Assembly: GCF_001761365.1 (NCBI RefSeq)
Contig: NZ_CP017477.1
Location: forward strand, 146,501-210,500
DNA length: 64,000 nt
Direction of reading: 5' to 3'
Source: Polaribacter vadi
GTDB taxonomy: Bacteria > Bacteroidota > Bacteroidia > Flavobacteriales > Flavobacteriaceae
Numbering within the stretch: the stretch's first letter is position 1; every line of letters begins with the position of its first letter. The translations under genes were made by a program, and so were the position numbers. This document shows positions 9,068 through 17,903 of this stretch, piece after piece. The notes beneath the pieces are model-generated. The model saw only the letters and a list, made by a program, of their open reading frames with translations. It had not been told where the DNA came from and did not search any database.

Positions 9068-10458
9068 TGAGTAAGAAACAAAAAACAATAAAAAATGCAG
9101 TTACACTCTCTGGTGTAGGTTTGCATACAGGTAACACTGTTTCAATGACGTTAAAACCAGCTCCAATAAACCATGGATTTGCTTTTAAGAGAATAGATTT
9201 GGAGGGCTCTCCAATAATTGAAGCAAATGCAGAATATGTTGTAACTACGCAAAGAGGTACAAATTTAGAAAAGAACGGAGTTCAAATACAAACATCAGAA
9301 CACGTTTTAGCTGCTGCTGTTGGTTTAGATATCGATAATTTGTTGATAGAAGTAGATGCTTCTGAACCACCAATTATGGACGGTTCATCAAAATATTTTA
9401 TAGAAGCTTTAGAAAAAGCAGGTATAGAAGAGCAAGATGCAGATATTGAAGAATATATTGTAAAAGAAATTATTTCTTTTAAAGATGATATTACTGGAAG
9501 CGAGATTATTTTGATGCCTTCAGATGAATATCAAATTACAACTATGGTAGATTTTGGAACTAAAATTTTAGGAACTCAAAATGCTACTTTAGATCGTATT
9601 TCTGATTTTAAAACAGAAATTGCAGATGCTAGAACATTCAGTTTTTTACATGAAATTGAAATGTTACTAGAAAACGATTTGATTAAAGGAGGTGATTTAA
9701 ATAATGCTATTGTTTATGTTGATAAGGAATTATCAGAAAACACCATGCAAAAACTTCAAAAAGCTTTTAATAAAGAAAATATTTCTGTAAAACCAAATGG
9801 TATTTTAGACAATCTTACTTTACATTGGGCAAATGAAGCTGCTCGTCATAAATTATTAGATGTAATAGGCGATTTAGCTTTAGTTGGCACAAGAATTAGA
9901 GGAAAAGTTATTGCTAACAAACCTGGACATTTGGTAAATACGCAGTTTGCTAAAAAATTGGCTAAAATTATAAAAACTGAAAAGAGAAACTATGTTCCTC
10001 AATTCGATTTAAACTTACCACCATTATTAGATATTCATCAAATAATGGACATTTTACCTCACAGACCACCATTTTTAATGATTGATAGAATTATAGAGCT
10101 ATCAGAAAAACATGTTGTGGGTATGAAAAATGTTACCATGAATGAAAATTTCTTTGTAGGTCATTTTCCAGGATCACCAGTTATGCCAGGGGTTTTACAA
10201 GTAGAAGCAATGGCACAATGTGGAGGTGTTTTAGTATTAAGCACAGTTCCAGATCCAGAAAATTATTTAACATATTTCATGAAAATGGATAATGTGAAAT
10301 TTAAACAAAAAGTGTTGCCTGGAGATACTTTAATTTTTAAAGCAGAATTAATTACTCCAATAAGAAGAGGAATTTGCCACATGCAAGCATATGCATATGC
10401 AAATGGTAAATTAGTTGCAGAAGCAGAATTAATGGCACAAATTGCTAGAAAAAAATAA
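9067..10458 (+). CDS. lpxC-fabZ: Bifunctional UDP-3-O-acyl-GlcNAc deacetylase / 3-hydroxyacyl-ACP dehydratase
   Basis: Fusion of LpxC (zinc deacetylase, the committed lipid A step) with FabZ (dehydratase of fatty acid elongation). LpxC spans about 1-310, with zinc ligand H79 (SEHVLAAAVG) and the later HKLLDVIGDLAL stretch. FabZ begins near 320 with LPHRPPFLMIDRI, and its catalytic Glu is in GVLQVEAMAQCGG. The fusion is a known Bacteroidota arrangement. The gene sits inside the lpxD-lpxA operon, with 3 bases to lpxA. Confidence 0.96.
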   Translation: MSKKQKTIKNAVTLSGVGLHTGNTVSMTLKPAPINHGFAFKRIDLEGSPIIEANAEYVVTTQRGTNLEKNGVQIQTSEHVLAAAVGLDIDNLLIEVDASEPPIMDGSSKYFIEALEKAGIEEQDADIEEYIVKEIISFKDDITGSEIILMPSDEYQITTMVDFGTKILGTQNATLDRISDFKTEIADARTFSFLHEIEMLLENDLIKGGDLNNAIVYVDKELSENTMQKLQKAFNKENISVKPNGILDNLTLHWANEAARHKLLDVIGDLALVGTRIRGKVIANKPGHLVNTQFAKKLAKIIKTEKRNYVPQFDLNLPPLLDIHQIMDILPHRPPFLMIDRIIELSEKHVVGMKNVTMNENFFVGHFPGSPVMPGVLQVEAMAQCGGVLVLSTVPDPENYLTYFMKMDNVKFKQKVLPGDTLIFKAELITPIRRGICHMQAYAYANGKLVAEAELMAQIARKK

Positions 10459-10461
10459 AAT

Positions 10462-11247
10462 ATGAATCAGCCTTTAGCGTATGTTCATCCCCAAGCAAAA
10501 ATTGCAAGAAACGTTGTAATAGAACCTTTTACAACCATTCATAATAATGTAACAATTGGTTCAGGAACATGGATTGGGTCTAATGTAACCATTATGGAAG
10601 GCGCAATAATTGGGCAAAATTGTCGAATTTTTCCTGGTTCAGTAATTTCTGCAATTCCACAAGATTTAAAGTTCGATGATGAAGAAACTACTGTAGAAAT
10701 TGGAGACAATGTTACTATAAGAGAATGTGTTACCATCAACAGAGGAACAAAAGACAGAATGAAAACTGTGATTGGTAATAACTGTTTAATTATGGCTTAT
10801 TGTCATGTTGCTCACGATTGTTATGTGGGTGATAATTGTATTTTTTCTAACAATACAACTTTAGCAGGTCATGTAACCATTGGCGATAATGTTGTTTTAG
10901 CAGGTATGGTTGCTGTGCATCAATTTGCATCTGTTGGTAAACATGCGTTTGTAACTGGTGGTTCTTTGGTTCGTAAAGATGTACCTCCTTATGTAAAAGC
11001 TGCAAGAGAGCCTTTATCTTATGTTGGTATTAATTCAGTAGGTTTAAGAAGAAGAGGATATTCAACTGAAAAAATTAGAGAAATTCAGAATATCTATAGA
11101 ATTTTATTCCAAAAAAACTATAATTATACGCAAGCAATCGATATTATCGAAGCAGAAATGGAAGCAACTCCAGAACGTGATGAAATTATTCAATTCATAA
11201 AAGATTCTCATAGAGGAATTATGAAAGGATATTTTAACGTAAATTAA
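10462..11247 (+). CDS. lpxA: UDP-N-acetylglucosamine O-acyltransferase
   Basis: First step of lipid A synthesis: transfer of a 3-hydroxyacyl group from ACP to UDP-GlcNAc. The 261-residue length is normal. Hexapeptide repeats fill residues 1-180, the catalytic His is H118 in HVAHDC, and a helical C-terminal domain follows from about 190. It lies immediately after lpxC-fabZ. Confidence 0.96.
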   Translation: MNQPLAYVHPQAKIARNVVIEPFTTIHNNVTIGSGTWIGSNVTIMEGAIIGQNCRIFPGSVISAIPQDLKFDDEETTVEIGDNVTIRECVTINRGTKDRMKTVIGNNCLIMAYCHVAHDCYVGDNCIFSNNTTLAGHVTIGDNVVLAGMVAVHQFASVGKHAFVTGGSLVRKDVPPYVKAAREPLSYVGINSVGLRRRGYSTEKIREIQNIYRILFQKNYNYTQAIDIIEAEMEATPERDEIIQFIKDSHRGIMKGYFNVN

Positions 11248-11301
11248 AATTGATAAACTAAACTTAAAGTTTGTGCAAATTCACAAACTAAAAAATAAAA
11301 T

Positions 11302-11868
11302 ATGGCAACAACATCAGATATTAGAAACGGATTGTGTATTAGATATAATAATGATATCTACAAAATAGTTGAATTTTTACATGTTAAACCAGGAAAAGGG
11401 CCTGCATTTGTAAGAACAAAATTAAAAAGTGTAACGAATGGAAAAGTAATTGATAACACATTTCCTGCAGGTAGAAAAATAGATGATGTAAGAGTAGAAA
11501 CTCATAAATTTCAATATTTATATAATGATGGCGAATTTTATCATTTTATGAATGAAGCTGATTATAGTCAAATAAGATTATTAGAAGCAGCTTTAGATAC
11601 ACCAAAATTAATGAAAGAAGGTGAAATTGTAACGATTATCATCAACTCTGAAGATAATATGCCACTTTCTGTAGAAATGCCAATGAGTGTTATTTTAGAA
11701 GTAACACATACAGAACCTGGTATTAAAGGTAATACAGCCACAAATGCTACAAAACCAGCAACTGTAGAAACTGGTGCAGAAGTTAATGTTCCTTTATTTA
11801 TTAATGAAGGTGATAAAATTAAAATAGAAACTGCCAAAGGAACTTACCAAGAACGTATTAAGGAGTAA
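11302..11868 (+). CDS. efp: Translation elongation factor P
   Basis: Rescues ribosomes stalled at polyproline stretches by entering between the P and E sites. The 188-residue protein has the three beta-barrel domains of EF-P. The tip loop reads KPGKGPA with Lys at 32, the position that is modified in other bacteria. No modification gene is seen nearby. It follows lpxA by 54 bases. A long palindrome lies 14 bases after its stop. Confidence 0.96.
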   Translation: MATTSDIRNGLCIRYNNDIYKIVEFLHVKPGKGPAFVRTKLKSVTNGKVIDNTFPAGRKIDDVRVETHKFQYLYNDGEFYHFMNEADYSQIRLLEAALDTPKLMKEGEIVTIIINSEDNMPLSVEMPMSVILEVTHTEPGIKGNTATNATKPATVETGAEVNVPLFINEGDKIKIETAKGTYQERIKE

Positions 11869-11881
11869 AAAAAAAGTTGTC

Positions 11882-11933
11882 AATCTTCAGCAGGCAGTTT
11901 TCAGTGACTACTGAAAACTGCCTGCTGAAGATT
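11882..11933. repeat. Perfect 24-bp palindromic element
   Basis: Arms 11882-11905 and 11910-11933 are exact reverse complements of 24 bases, separated by a 4-nt loop (GACT). There is no T tract downstream on the plus strand. An A run lies upstream (11868-11875), so it could act as a terminator only for minus-strand transcription, for which there is no gene here. It looks like a mobile or REP-like intergenic palindrome. Confidence 0.85.
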
Positions 11934-11952
11934 ACTTACTAAAAATAGCGCT

Positions 11953-12537
11953 ATGAAAAAAGGACTCCTAATTATTTTAATGATTTGTTTATCATTAAGC
12001 TCTTGTAAAAAGATTATAGACTCTGCAGCATCTTTAAGTAAAGAAGATATTACAGCTAAAGATTTAGTTGAGGTTTCTGTAAATGATGATTACTTAATTT
12101 CTATTCCTGATTATATGAAGGAAATGCCATCTTTAAATGATGATGCTTCCTTTCAATATGCTAATATTTACAAAGAAACTTATACAATTGTAATTGATGA
12201 AGATAAACAAGAATTTATTGATGCCTTTAAAGAAATTGGTATTTATAATGATTCACTATCTGTTATCGAAAACTATTCAGAGTATCAAGTAAAAAGTTTT
12301 CAAGAAAGTTTAAATTCTGATGAAGTAAAAGAATTAGATTTTAAACTTAAAAATTTAATAACCAAACAATTTGAACTAAATGGAATTATTGATGGTATTA
12401 ACGGAAATTATTTAATTGGTTTTGTAGAAAGTGATGCGAAAATGTATATGCTGATGTCTTGGACTGTAGATGATAGATATAAAAAGTATAAAAACACATT
12501 TCAATTAATTCAGAATTCATTCAAACTTAAAAATTAA
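11953..12537 (+). CDS. Predicted lipoprotein of unknown function
   Basis: A 194-residue protein with a lipoprotein signal peptide (charged MKK, hydrophobic stretch, lipobox LSSC with Cys at 18). No domain is recognised. It sits between efp and the second lpxD-like gene, 2 bases before the latter, so they are probably translated together. It resembles small flavobacterial lipoproteins of unknown role; nothing in the sequence points to an enzyme. Confidence 0.8.
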   Translation: MKKGLLIILMICLSLSSCKKIIDSAASLSKEDITAKDLVEVSVNDDYLISIPDYMKEMPSLNDDASFQYANIYKETYTIVIDEDKQEFIDAFKEIGIYNDSLSVIENYSEYQVKSFQESLNSDEVKELDFKLKNLITKQFELNGIIDGINGNYLIGFVESDAKMYMLMSWTVDDRYKKYKNTFQLIQNSFKLKN

Positions 12538-12539
12538 TT

Positions 12540-13457
12540 TTGAAATTCAAAAAACCACAAACTCTTAAAGAGATTGCTACATTAATCAATACCGATTTTA
12601 TAGGTGATGATAATTTCGAGATTCTAGGAATCAATGAAATTCATGTAGTAGAAAAAGGAGATATCGTTTTTGTAGATCATCCTAAATATTATGATAAAGC
12701 ATTAAATTCTGCTGCAACAACTATTTTAATCAACAAAAAAGTAGATTGTCCAGAAGGTAAATCTCTATTAATATCTGAAGATCCTTTTCGTGATTTTAAT
12801 AAAATAACCAAATATTTTAATCCTTTTATTGCATCCAAAGAAAGCATAGCAGAAAGTGCTATTATTGGAGAAGGAACTATAATTCAGCCCAATGTTTTTA
12901 TTGGAAACAATGTAACCATTGGTAAAAACTGTGTGATTCATCCAAATGTAACGATCTACGACAATTCAGTTTTAGGTGATAATGTAACCATTCACGCCAA
13001 TACAGTTTTGGGAGCAGACGCTTTTTATTATAAAAAACGTCCAGAAGGTTTTGATAAATTAATTTCAGGAGGTAGAGTTGTCATCGAAAATAATGTAGAC
13101 TTAGGTGCTTCTTGTACTATTGATAAAGGAGTTACAGGAGATACAACCATTAAAGAAGGCACTAAAATTGACAATCAAGTGCATGTTGGTCATGATACTG
13201 TAATTGGCAAAAAATGTTTAATAGCTTCACAAACAGGTATTGCTGGTTGTGTAATTATTGAAGATGAGGTTACAATTTGGGGACAAGTTGGCACAAATAG
13301 CGGAATTACTATTGGTAAAGGTGCTATAATTTTAGGGCAAACTGGTGTTACAAAATCAGTTGCAGGAGGAAAAAGTTATTTTGGAACTCCAATTGAAGAA
13401 TCAAGAGAAAAATTAAAACAAATAGCAGGCTTAAAAAGATTGTTAAAAGAGAAATAA
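12540..13457 (+). CDS. Second LpxD-like N-acyltransferase
   Basis: A 305-residue paralogue of LpxD with the N-terminal domain (about 1-100) and a hexapeptide-repeat beta-helix. The equivalent of the catalytic His is kept in NQVHVGHDTVIG. The start is TTG at 12540, since no ATG lies near. It is shorter than the lpxD at 8033 and lacks most of its C-terminal helix. It may acylate a lipid A or another sugar nucleotide substrate; which one cannot be told from sequence. It may share a transcript with the lipoprotein gene before it. Confidence 0.85.
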   Translation: MKFKKPQTLKEIATLINTDFIGDDNFEILGINEIHVVEKGDIVFVDHPKYYDKALNSAATTILINKKVDCPEGKSLLISEDPFRDFNKITKYFNPFIASKESIAESAIIGEGTIIQPNVFIGNNVTIGKNCVIHPNVTIYDNSVLGDNVTIHANTVLGADAFYYKKRPEGFDKLISGGRVVIENNVDLGASCTIDKGVTGDTTIKEGTKIDNQVHVGHDTVIGKKCLIASQTGIAGCVIIEDEVTIWGQVGTNSGITIGKGAIILGQTGVTKSVAGGKSYFGTPIEESREKLKQIAGLKRLLKEK

Positions 13458-13494
13458 AAAACGGATAAGTTTTTTATAAAAGTAAACAAAGAAC

Positions 13495-13502
13495 TATTTT
13501 TG
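13495..13502 (+). promoter_or_regulatory. Promoter -7 element for sucD
   Basis: TATTTTTG, a perfect TAnnTTTG match, 25 bases before the sucD ATG. Confidence 0.6.
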
Positions 13503-13527
13503 CATAACAAATAAATAAAGACAAACC

Positions 13528-14400
13528 ATGAGTGTTTTAGTAAATAAGAATTCAAAAATTATTGTACAAGGTTTTACAGGTAGTGAAGGTACTTTTCACG
13601 CTGGTCAAATGATTGATTATGGAACAAACGTTGTTGGAGGTGTAACTCCAGGAAAAGGTGGTCAAGAGCATTTAGGAAAACCAGTTTTTAATACGGTTGC
13701 AGAATCTGTAGAAAAAGCAGGTGCAGATACTTCTATTATTTTTGTTCCTCCAGCTTTTGCTGCAGATGCAATTATGGAAGCTGCAGATGCAGGAATCAAA
13801 GTAATTATTTGTATTACAGAAGGAATTCCTACTGCAGATATGGTGAAGGTAAAAGCATATATTGCAAATAAAGATACAAGATTAGTTGGGCCAAATTGTC
13901 CAGGAGTTATCACTCCAGATGAAGCTAAAGTTGGTATTATGCCAGGTTTTATTTTCAAAAAAGGTAAAGTTGGTATCGTTTCTAAATCAGGAACTTTAAC
14001 CTATGAAGCTGCTGATCAGGTTGTAAAACAAGGTTTTGGAATTACAACTGCCATTGGAATTGGTGGAGATCCAATTATTGGAACCACTACTAAAGAAGCT
14101 GTAGAAATGTTAATGAACGATCCAGAAACTGAAGCAATTGTTATGATTGGTGAAATTGGTGGAAATTTAGAAGCAGAAGCTGCACAATGGATTAAAGCTG
14201 ATGGAAATAGAAAACCAGTTGTTGGTTTTATTGCAGGACAAACTGCACCTGCTGGAAGAACAATGGGTCATGCAGGAGCAATTGTTGGTGGAGCAGATGA
14301 TACTGCACAAGCAAAAATGAAAATTTTAGCAGAAAATGGAATTCACGTTGTAAGTTCGCCAGCAAAAATTGGAGAAATGGTTGCAAGCGTTCTTAAATAA
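13528..14400 (+). CDS. sucD: Succinyl-CoA synthetase alpha subunit
   Basis: TCA-cycle enzyme converting succinyl-CoA to succinate with substrate-level phosphorylation. The 290-residue protein has the CoA-binding [10 protein letters not shown] stretch (15-24) and the phospho-acceptor His at 248 in GHAGAIVGG. Length and motifs are complete. The beta subunit gene is not adjacent, which is common in this group. Confidence 0.96.
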   Translation: MSVLVNKNSKIIVQGFTGSEGTFHAGQMIDYGTNVVGGVTPGKGGQEHLGKPVFNTVAESVEKAGADTSIIFVPPAFAADAIMEAADAGIKVIICITEGIPTADMVKVKAYIANKDTRLVGPNCPGVITPDEAKVGIMPGFIFKKGKVGIVSKSGTLTYEAADQVVKQGFGITTAIGIGGDPIIGTTTKEAVEMLMNDPETEAIVMIGEIGGNLEAEAAQWIKADGNRKPVVGFIAGQTAPAGRTMGHAGAIVGGADDTAQAKMKILAENGIHVVSSPAKIGEMVASVLK

Positions 14401-14423
14401 TTAAAAATTATTTTTAAATATAT

Positions 14424-14474
14424 TAATTCCTGATTATATTGAAGCTATTTCAATTTTTCAGGAATTACTTTTTT
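14424..14474 (+). terminator. Terminator after sucD
   Basis: Outer stem TAATTCCTGA / TCAGGAATTA encloses a smaller inverted repeat (TTGAA/TTCAA) and is followed by CTTTTTTAT. It lies 23 bases after the sucD stop. Confidence 0.65.
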
Positions 14475-14481
14475 ATATTTG
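14474..14481 (+). promoter_or_regulatory. Promoter -7 element for fabG
   Basis: TATATTTG, a perfect match, overlapping the end of the upstream terminator and 22 bases before the fabG ATG. Confidence 0.6.
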
Positions 14482-14503
14482 ATAACAATCAAAATACTTT
14501 AAA

Positions 14504-15250
14504 ATGAAATTACTAGAAAACAAATCAGCAATAATTACAGGAGCAACAAGAGGAATTGGACGTGGAATTGCAGTAGAATTTGCAAAACAAGGTGCGAATG
14601 TAGCTTTTACTTATAGCTCTTCTGTAGAAGCAGCAAAAGAATTAGAAGAAGAATTAAAAGCATTTGGAGTTTCTGCAAAAGGATATCAATCAAATGCAGC
14701 AAATTTTGATGCAGCTCAAGAATTAGCAAAAGAAGTTTTAGCAGAATTTGGAACTATTGATATTTTAGTAAACAATGCAGGAATTACAAAAGACAATTTG
14801 TTAATGCGTATTTCTGAAGATGATTTTGATAAAGTAATTGAAGTAAACTTAAAATCAGTTTTTAATTTAACAAAAGCTGTAATAAGACCAATGATGAAGC
14901 AAAGAGCAGGTTCTATCATTAATATGAGTTCTGTAGTTGGTTTAAAAGGAAATGCTGGGCAAACCAATTATGCAGCATCAAAAGCTGGTATTGTTGGGTT
15001 TTCTAAATCAGTTGCTTTAGAATTAGGTTCAAGAAATGTAAGAAGTAACGTAATTGCTCCAGGATTTATTGAAACAGAAATGACAGATAAATTAGATGAA
15101 AAAGTTGTACAAGGTTGGCGAGATTCAATTCCTTTAAAAAGAGGAGGAAGTCCACAAGATATTGCAAATGCTTGTGTGTTTTTAGCTTCAGATATGAGTA
15201 GCTATATTACAGGACAAACGTTGTCTGTAGATGGTGGAATGCTTACTTAA
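14504..15250 (+). CDS. fabG: 3-oxoacyl-ACP reductase
   Basis: NADPH-dependent ketoreductase of fatty acid elongation, short-chain dehydrogenase family. The 248-residue protein has the cofactor loop TGATRGIG (12-19), the NNAG motif (90-93), catalytic Ser in MSSVVG (142/143), Y156 and K160 (NYAASK), and a C-terminal GQTLSVDGGM. It has its own promoter and terminator, so it is probably monocistronic. Full agreement with FabG length and motifs makes a generic SDR less likely. Confidence 0.93.
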   Translation: MKLLENKSAIITGATRGIGRGIAVEFAKQGANVAFTYSSSVEAAKELEEELKAFGVSAKGYQSNAANFDAAQELAKEVLAEFGTIDILVNNAGITKDNLLMRISEDDFDKVIEVNLKSVFNLTKAVIRPMMKQRAGSIINMSSVVGLKGNAGQTNYAASKAGIVGFSKSVALELGSRNVRSNVIAPGFIETEMTDKLDEKVVQGWRDSIPLKRGGSPQDIANACVFLASDMSSYITGQTLSVDGGMLT

Positions 15251-15286
15251 AACCTTATTAAATAACAATAAAGTTTAAAATATTAT

Positions 15287-15320
15287 AAAAAATGCCTGTT
15301 TAAAAAACAGGCATTTTTTT
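15287..15320 (+). terminator. Terminator after fabG
   Basis: Stem AATGCCTGTTT / AAACAGGCATT with a 3-nt loop, flanked by A and T runs. Confidence 0.85.
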
Positions 15321-15400
15321 ATTCATCGATATTTGTTTACCAATCATCTAAAGTTAATCAGTACTTGTCTAAAACTTTATTTTGAGTCTTAAAGACGCTG

Positions 15401-15408
15401 TATATTTG
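15401..15408 (+). promoter_or_regulatory. Promoter for the small winged-helix gene
   Basis: TATATTTG is a perfect -7 element, with TTTG at 15381-15384 as a possible -33 (spacing slightly short). The ATG is at 15430. Confidence 0.55.
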
Positions 15409-15429
15409 TAGTGTAAAATAACAACATAT

Positions 15430-15633
15430 ATGCATACTAAAGAACTTTCAATAGAGCATCAAGCAGTAATAAATGAACTAAAAAAAGAACCTTTAACAAG
15501 TTTTCAAATTTTAAAGAAAACCCAAAATGTATCTTTAATACTTGTAATATATAACATTTTAGATGAGTTAAATTCTATGGGAATTTTAAAAACGTACGTA
15601 AAACAAAATGTAAAATATCATTATATAGCTTAA
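15430..15633 (+). CDS. Small winged-helix-like protein
   Basis: A 67-residue protein with no signal peptide. Its pattern (helix, LTSFQILKKTQ helix, LVIYNILDELNSMGILK recognition-like helix, then a KYHYIA strand) resembles a minimal winged helix-turn-helix of the MarR/ArsR type. No effector domain is present. It stands alone between terminators and has a clear promoter, so it is likely a real gene. Target unknown; DNA binding is inferred from pattern only. Confidence 0.7.
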   Translation: MHTKELSIEHQAVINELKKEPLTSFQILKKTQNVSLILVIYNILDELNSMGILKTYVKQNVKYHYIA

Positions 15634-15711
15634 ACCCTAAAAATATTTTACCCCTAAAATACCTAAACTCCTAAACATTTCAATACCTCTAAAAGTAAAA
15701 CCCTAATAAAG
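15634..15711 (+). other. G-free tract with repeated CCTAAA-like units
   Basis: Downstream of the small winged-helix gene, bases 15629-15694 contain no G and carry repeated C-runs followed by TAA (CCCTAA, CCCCTAA, CCTAA, CCTAA, then CCCTAA at 15701). No coding frame is seen. Its nature is unknown. Confidence 0.5.
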
Positions 15712-15726
15712 TTGAATTATCTTTAT

Positions 15727-15757
15727 AACCTACAACATTTAACGTTGTAGGTTTTTT
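15727..15757 (+). terminator. Terminator after the small winged-helix gene
   Basis: Stem AACCTACAAC / GTTGTAGGTT, 7-nt loop, followed by a T run. Confidence 0.8.
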
Positions 15758-15800
15758 GTTTGTAGATAGTTATTTATATCTTTCCCATAAAATAATAAGT

Positions 15801-17828
15801 TTGCAATCAACTTTAATTCTATTCAGTATTTTAGCGTTGTTATTGAGTATTTCAATAGCCTATTTCCAATATTATTATCAAATAAAAAATAGCATTAAGG
15901 TTACACCTATTTTATTTGTTTTAAAAGCAACAAGTCTTTTTTTGCTACTACTATTATTCATAAATCCTACTATAGAAAAAACAGAAATTACGAATATAAA
16001 ACCTGTATTGTCTGTTTTGGTTGATAATTCTAAATCAACTTCTTTTTTTAAGGAGGATAAAAATGTCGCTGATTTCCTTCAAGTAATTGATGAAAATGGT
16101 AAATTGAATAAGAAATTTGATGTTCAAAAATTTACGTTTGGTACTTCTTTACAAATTTTAGACAGTCTTTCTTTTGATGATAGTCAAACTAATATTTCTG
16201 ATGGAATTCTTGGAGTACAAAATTTACAGGAAGATAAAATTTCGCCCATTATTTTAATTTCTGATGGAAACCAAACGATTGGTCAAGATTACGAGTTTAT
16301 CAATAGTAAACAGCCAATTTATCCTATTGTTATTGGAGACACCACAACATATGTAGATGTTAAAATAACGCAATTAAACGTTAATAAATACAGTTATATC
16401 AAAAATAAATTTCCTGTAGAAGTTATTTTAAATTATGAAGGACGTGAAAAAGTAAACACACAATTTTCAATATTTAGTGAAGGTAAAAGTGTTTTTAGAA
16501 AAAATGTTTCTTTTTCTTCGGATAAAAGATCGGCGACTATTCTTGCAAATTTAACTTCAACGAAAGAGGGTTTACAATACTATACAGCTTCTATTTCAAA
16601 AATTAATAATGAGAAAAATATCAAAAATAATAGTAAAAGTTTTTCAGTTGAAGTTATAGATGAACAAACGAAAGTATTGATATTAACGTCAGTTTTACAT
16701 CCAGATTTGGGTGCTTTTAAAAAATCAATAGAAAGTAATAAACAGCGATCTGTAAAAATTGTTACGATTGATAAATTTACAGAAGAATTAGAAGAGTTTC
16801 AATTGGTAATTTTATATCAACCTACTGCTAGTTTTAATTCAGTTTTTTCAAAGATAAAAGAAAATAATAGTAATTATTTATTGGTTTCTGGAGCACATAC
16901 AGATTGGAATTTTATCAACCAAAAAACGTTAGGATTTCGTAAAAACGCCATCAACCAAACAGAAAATTATGGGGCAATTTATAATGATGCTTTTTTAACT
17001 TTTTTACAAGAAGATATTGGTTTTAATAACTACCCACCTTTGTTGGATAAGTTTGGTGAAGTTAGCATCACCAAAGAACATCAAGTTTTGCTGTCGCAAA
17101 ATATAAATGGTGTTCAAACTCAGCAACCTTTAGTGGCAACTTTTGATGTAAATAATCAAAAATCGGCAATATTATTAGGAGAAGGTATTTGGAAATGGAG
17201 AGCAGCTATTTTTTTAAATTCGAATTCTTTCGAAGATTTTGATAAATTTACTGGGAATTTGGTGCAGTTTTTAGCATCCAACAAGAAGAGAAATCGTTTA
17301 GAAGTAAATTCGGAAAGTTTGTATCCTGCAAATTCAACCATAAATATTTCAGCTTTTTATACCGATAAAAATTATCAGTTTGATGCTAGAGCATCACTTG
17401 AAATTAGCATTACAAACACAGAAACGAATGAAGTTTTGAAAGTTCCTTTTTCATTAATTAATAATTCGTATCAAACCGAAATTGAGAATCTTGCTTCTGG
17501 AGATTATACGTATAAAGTATCAGTATCTGGTCAGAACATCAACAAATATGGGCGATTTAAAATTACGGATTATGAAGTTGAAGAGCAGTTTACAAATGCG
17601 AATGTAAATAAGTTGCAAAAATTAGCAGATAAAACAGGAGGGAAGTTGTTTTATACGAATCAGATAGATACAATAACAAAAGAATTATTGGAAGAGGAAT
17701 CATTTTATACGATTCAAAAATCATCAACAAAACAAGAAAATTTAATTGATTGGAGATGGATTTTATTCATTGTAATTGGATTATTTACTGTAGAATGGTT
17801 TATTAGAAAATACCATGGCAAAATTTAA
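15801..17828 (+). CDS. VWA-like membrane protein
   Basis: Large inner-membrane protein (675 residues from TTG 15801). Two N-terminal membrane segments (about 5-25 and 38-58) are followed by a von Willebrand A-like region with the MIDAS-type DNSKS and LISDGNQT, a long periplasmic beta-rich part, and a C-terminal segment WILFIVIGLFTVEWF just before the end. The topology resembles the BatA/BatB-type and glutamine-amidotransferase-like proteins of Bacteroidota. TTG 15801 gives a usual MQSTLILF start. An earlier in-frame TTG at 15756 lies in the terminator T run and is unlikely. Function unknown. Confidence 0.75.
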   Translation: MQSTLILFSILALLLSISIAYFQYYYQIKNSIKVTPILFVLKATSLFLLLLLFINPTIEKTEITNIKPVLSVLVDNSKSTSFFKEDKNVADFLQVIDENGKLNKKFDVQKFTFGTSLQILDSLSFDDSQTNISDGILGVQNLQEDKISPIILISDGNQTIGQDYEFINSKQPIYPIVIGDTTTYVDVKITQLNVNKYSYIKNKFPVEVILNYEGREKVNTQFSIFSEGKSVFRKNVSFSSDKRSATILANLTSTKEGLQYYTASISKINNEKNIKNNSKSFSVEVIDEQTKVLILTSVLHPDLGAFKKSIESNKQRSVKIVTIDKFTEELEEFQLVILYQPTASFNSVFSKIKENNSNYLLVSGAHTDWNFINQKTLGFRKNAINQTENYGAIYNDAFLTFLQEDIGFNNYPPLLDKFGEVSITKEHQVLLSQNINGVQTQQPLVATFDVNNQKSAILLGEGIWKWRAAIFLNSNSFEDFDKFTGNLVQFLASNKKRNRLEVNSESLYPANSTINISAFYTDKNYQFDARASLEISITNTETNEVLKVPFSLINNSYQTEIENLASGDYTYKVSVSGQNINKYGRFKITDYEVEEQFTNANVNKLQKLADKTGGKLFYTNQIDTITKELLEEESFYTIQKSSTKQENLIDWRWILFIVIGLFTVEWFIRKYHGKI

Positions 17829-17850
17829 AAAAATATATAATTCGTATCAA

Positions 17851-17881
17851 TTGTGTTTGATGCTTATAAGTCGTAAATTTG
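17851..17881 (+). promoter_or_regulatory. Promoter for the SPFH gene
   Basis: TTG at 17851-17853 (-33) and TAAATTTG at 17874-17881 (-7), spacing 20 bases, a good fit to the Bacteroidota promoter. The ATG is 22 bases downstream. Confidence 0.65.
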
Positions 17882-17903
17882 ATAAAATTAAAAAACAGTA
17901 AAT

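Noticed and set aside
15756..15800. Earlier TTG start for the VWA-like protein
   Set aside because: The codon sits in the T tract of the preceding terminator, and relatives of this type start close to the first membrane segment.
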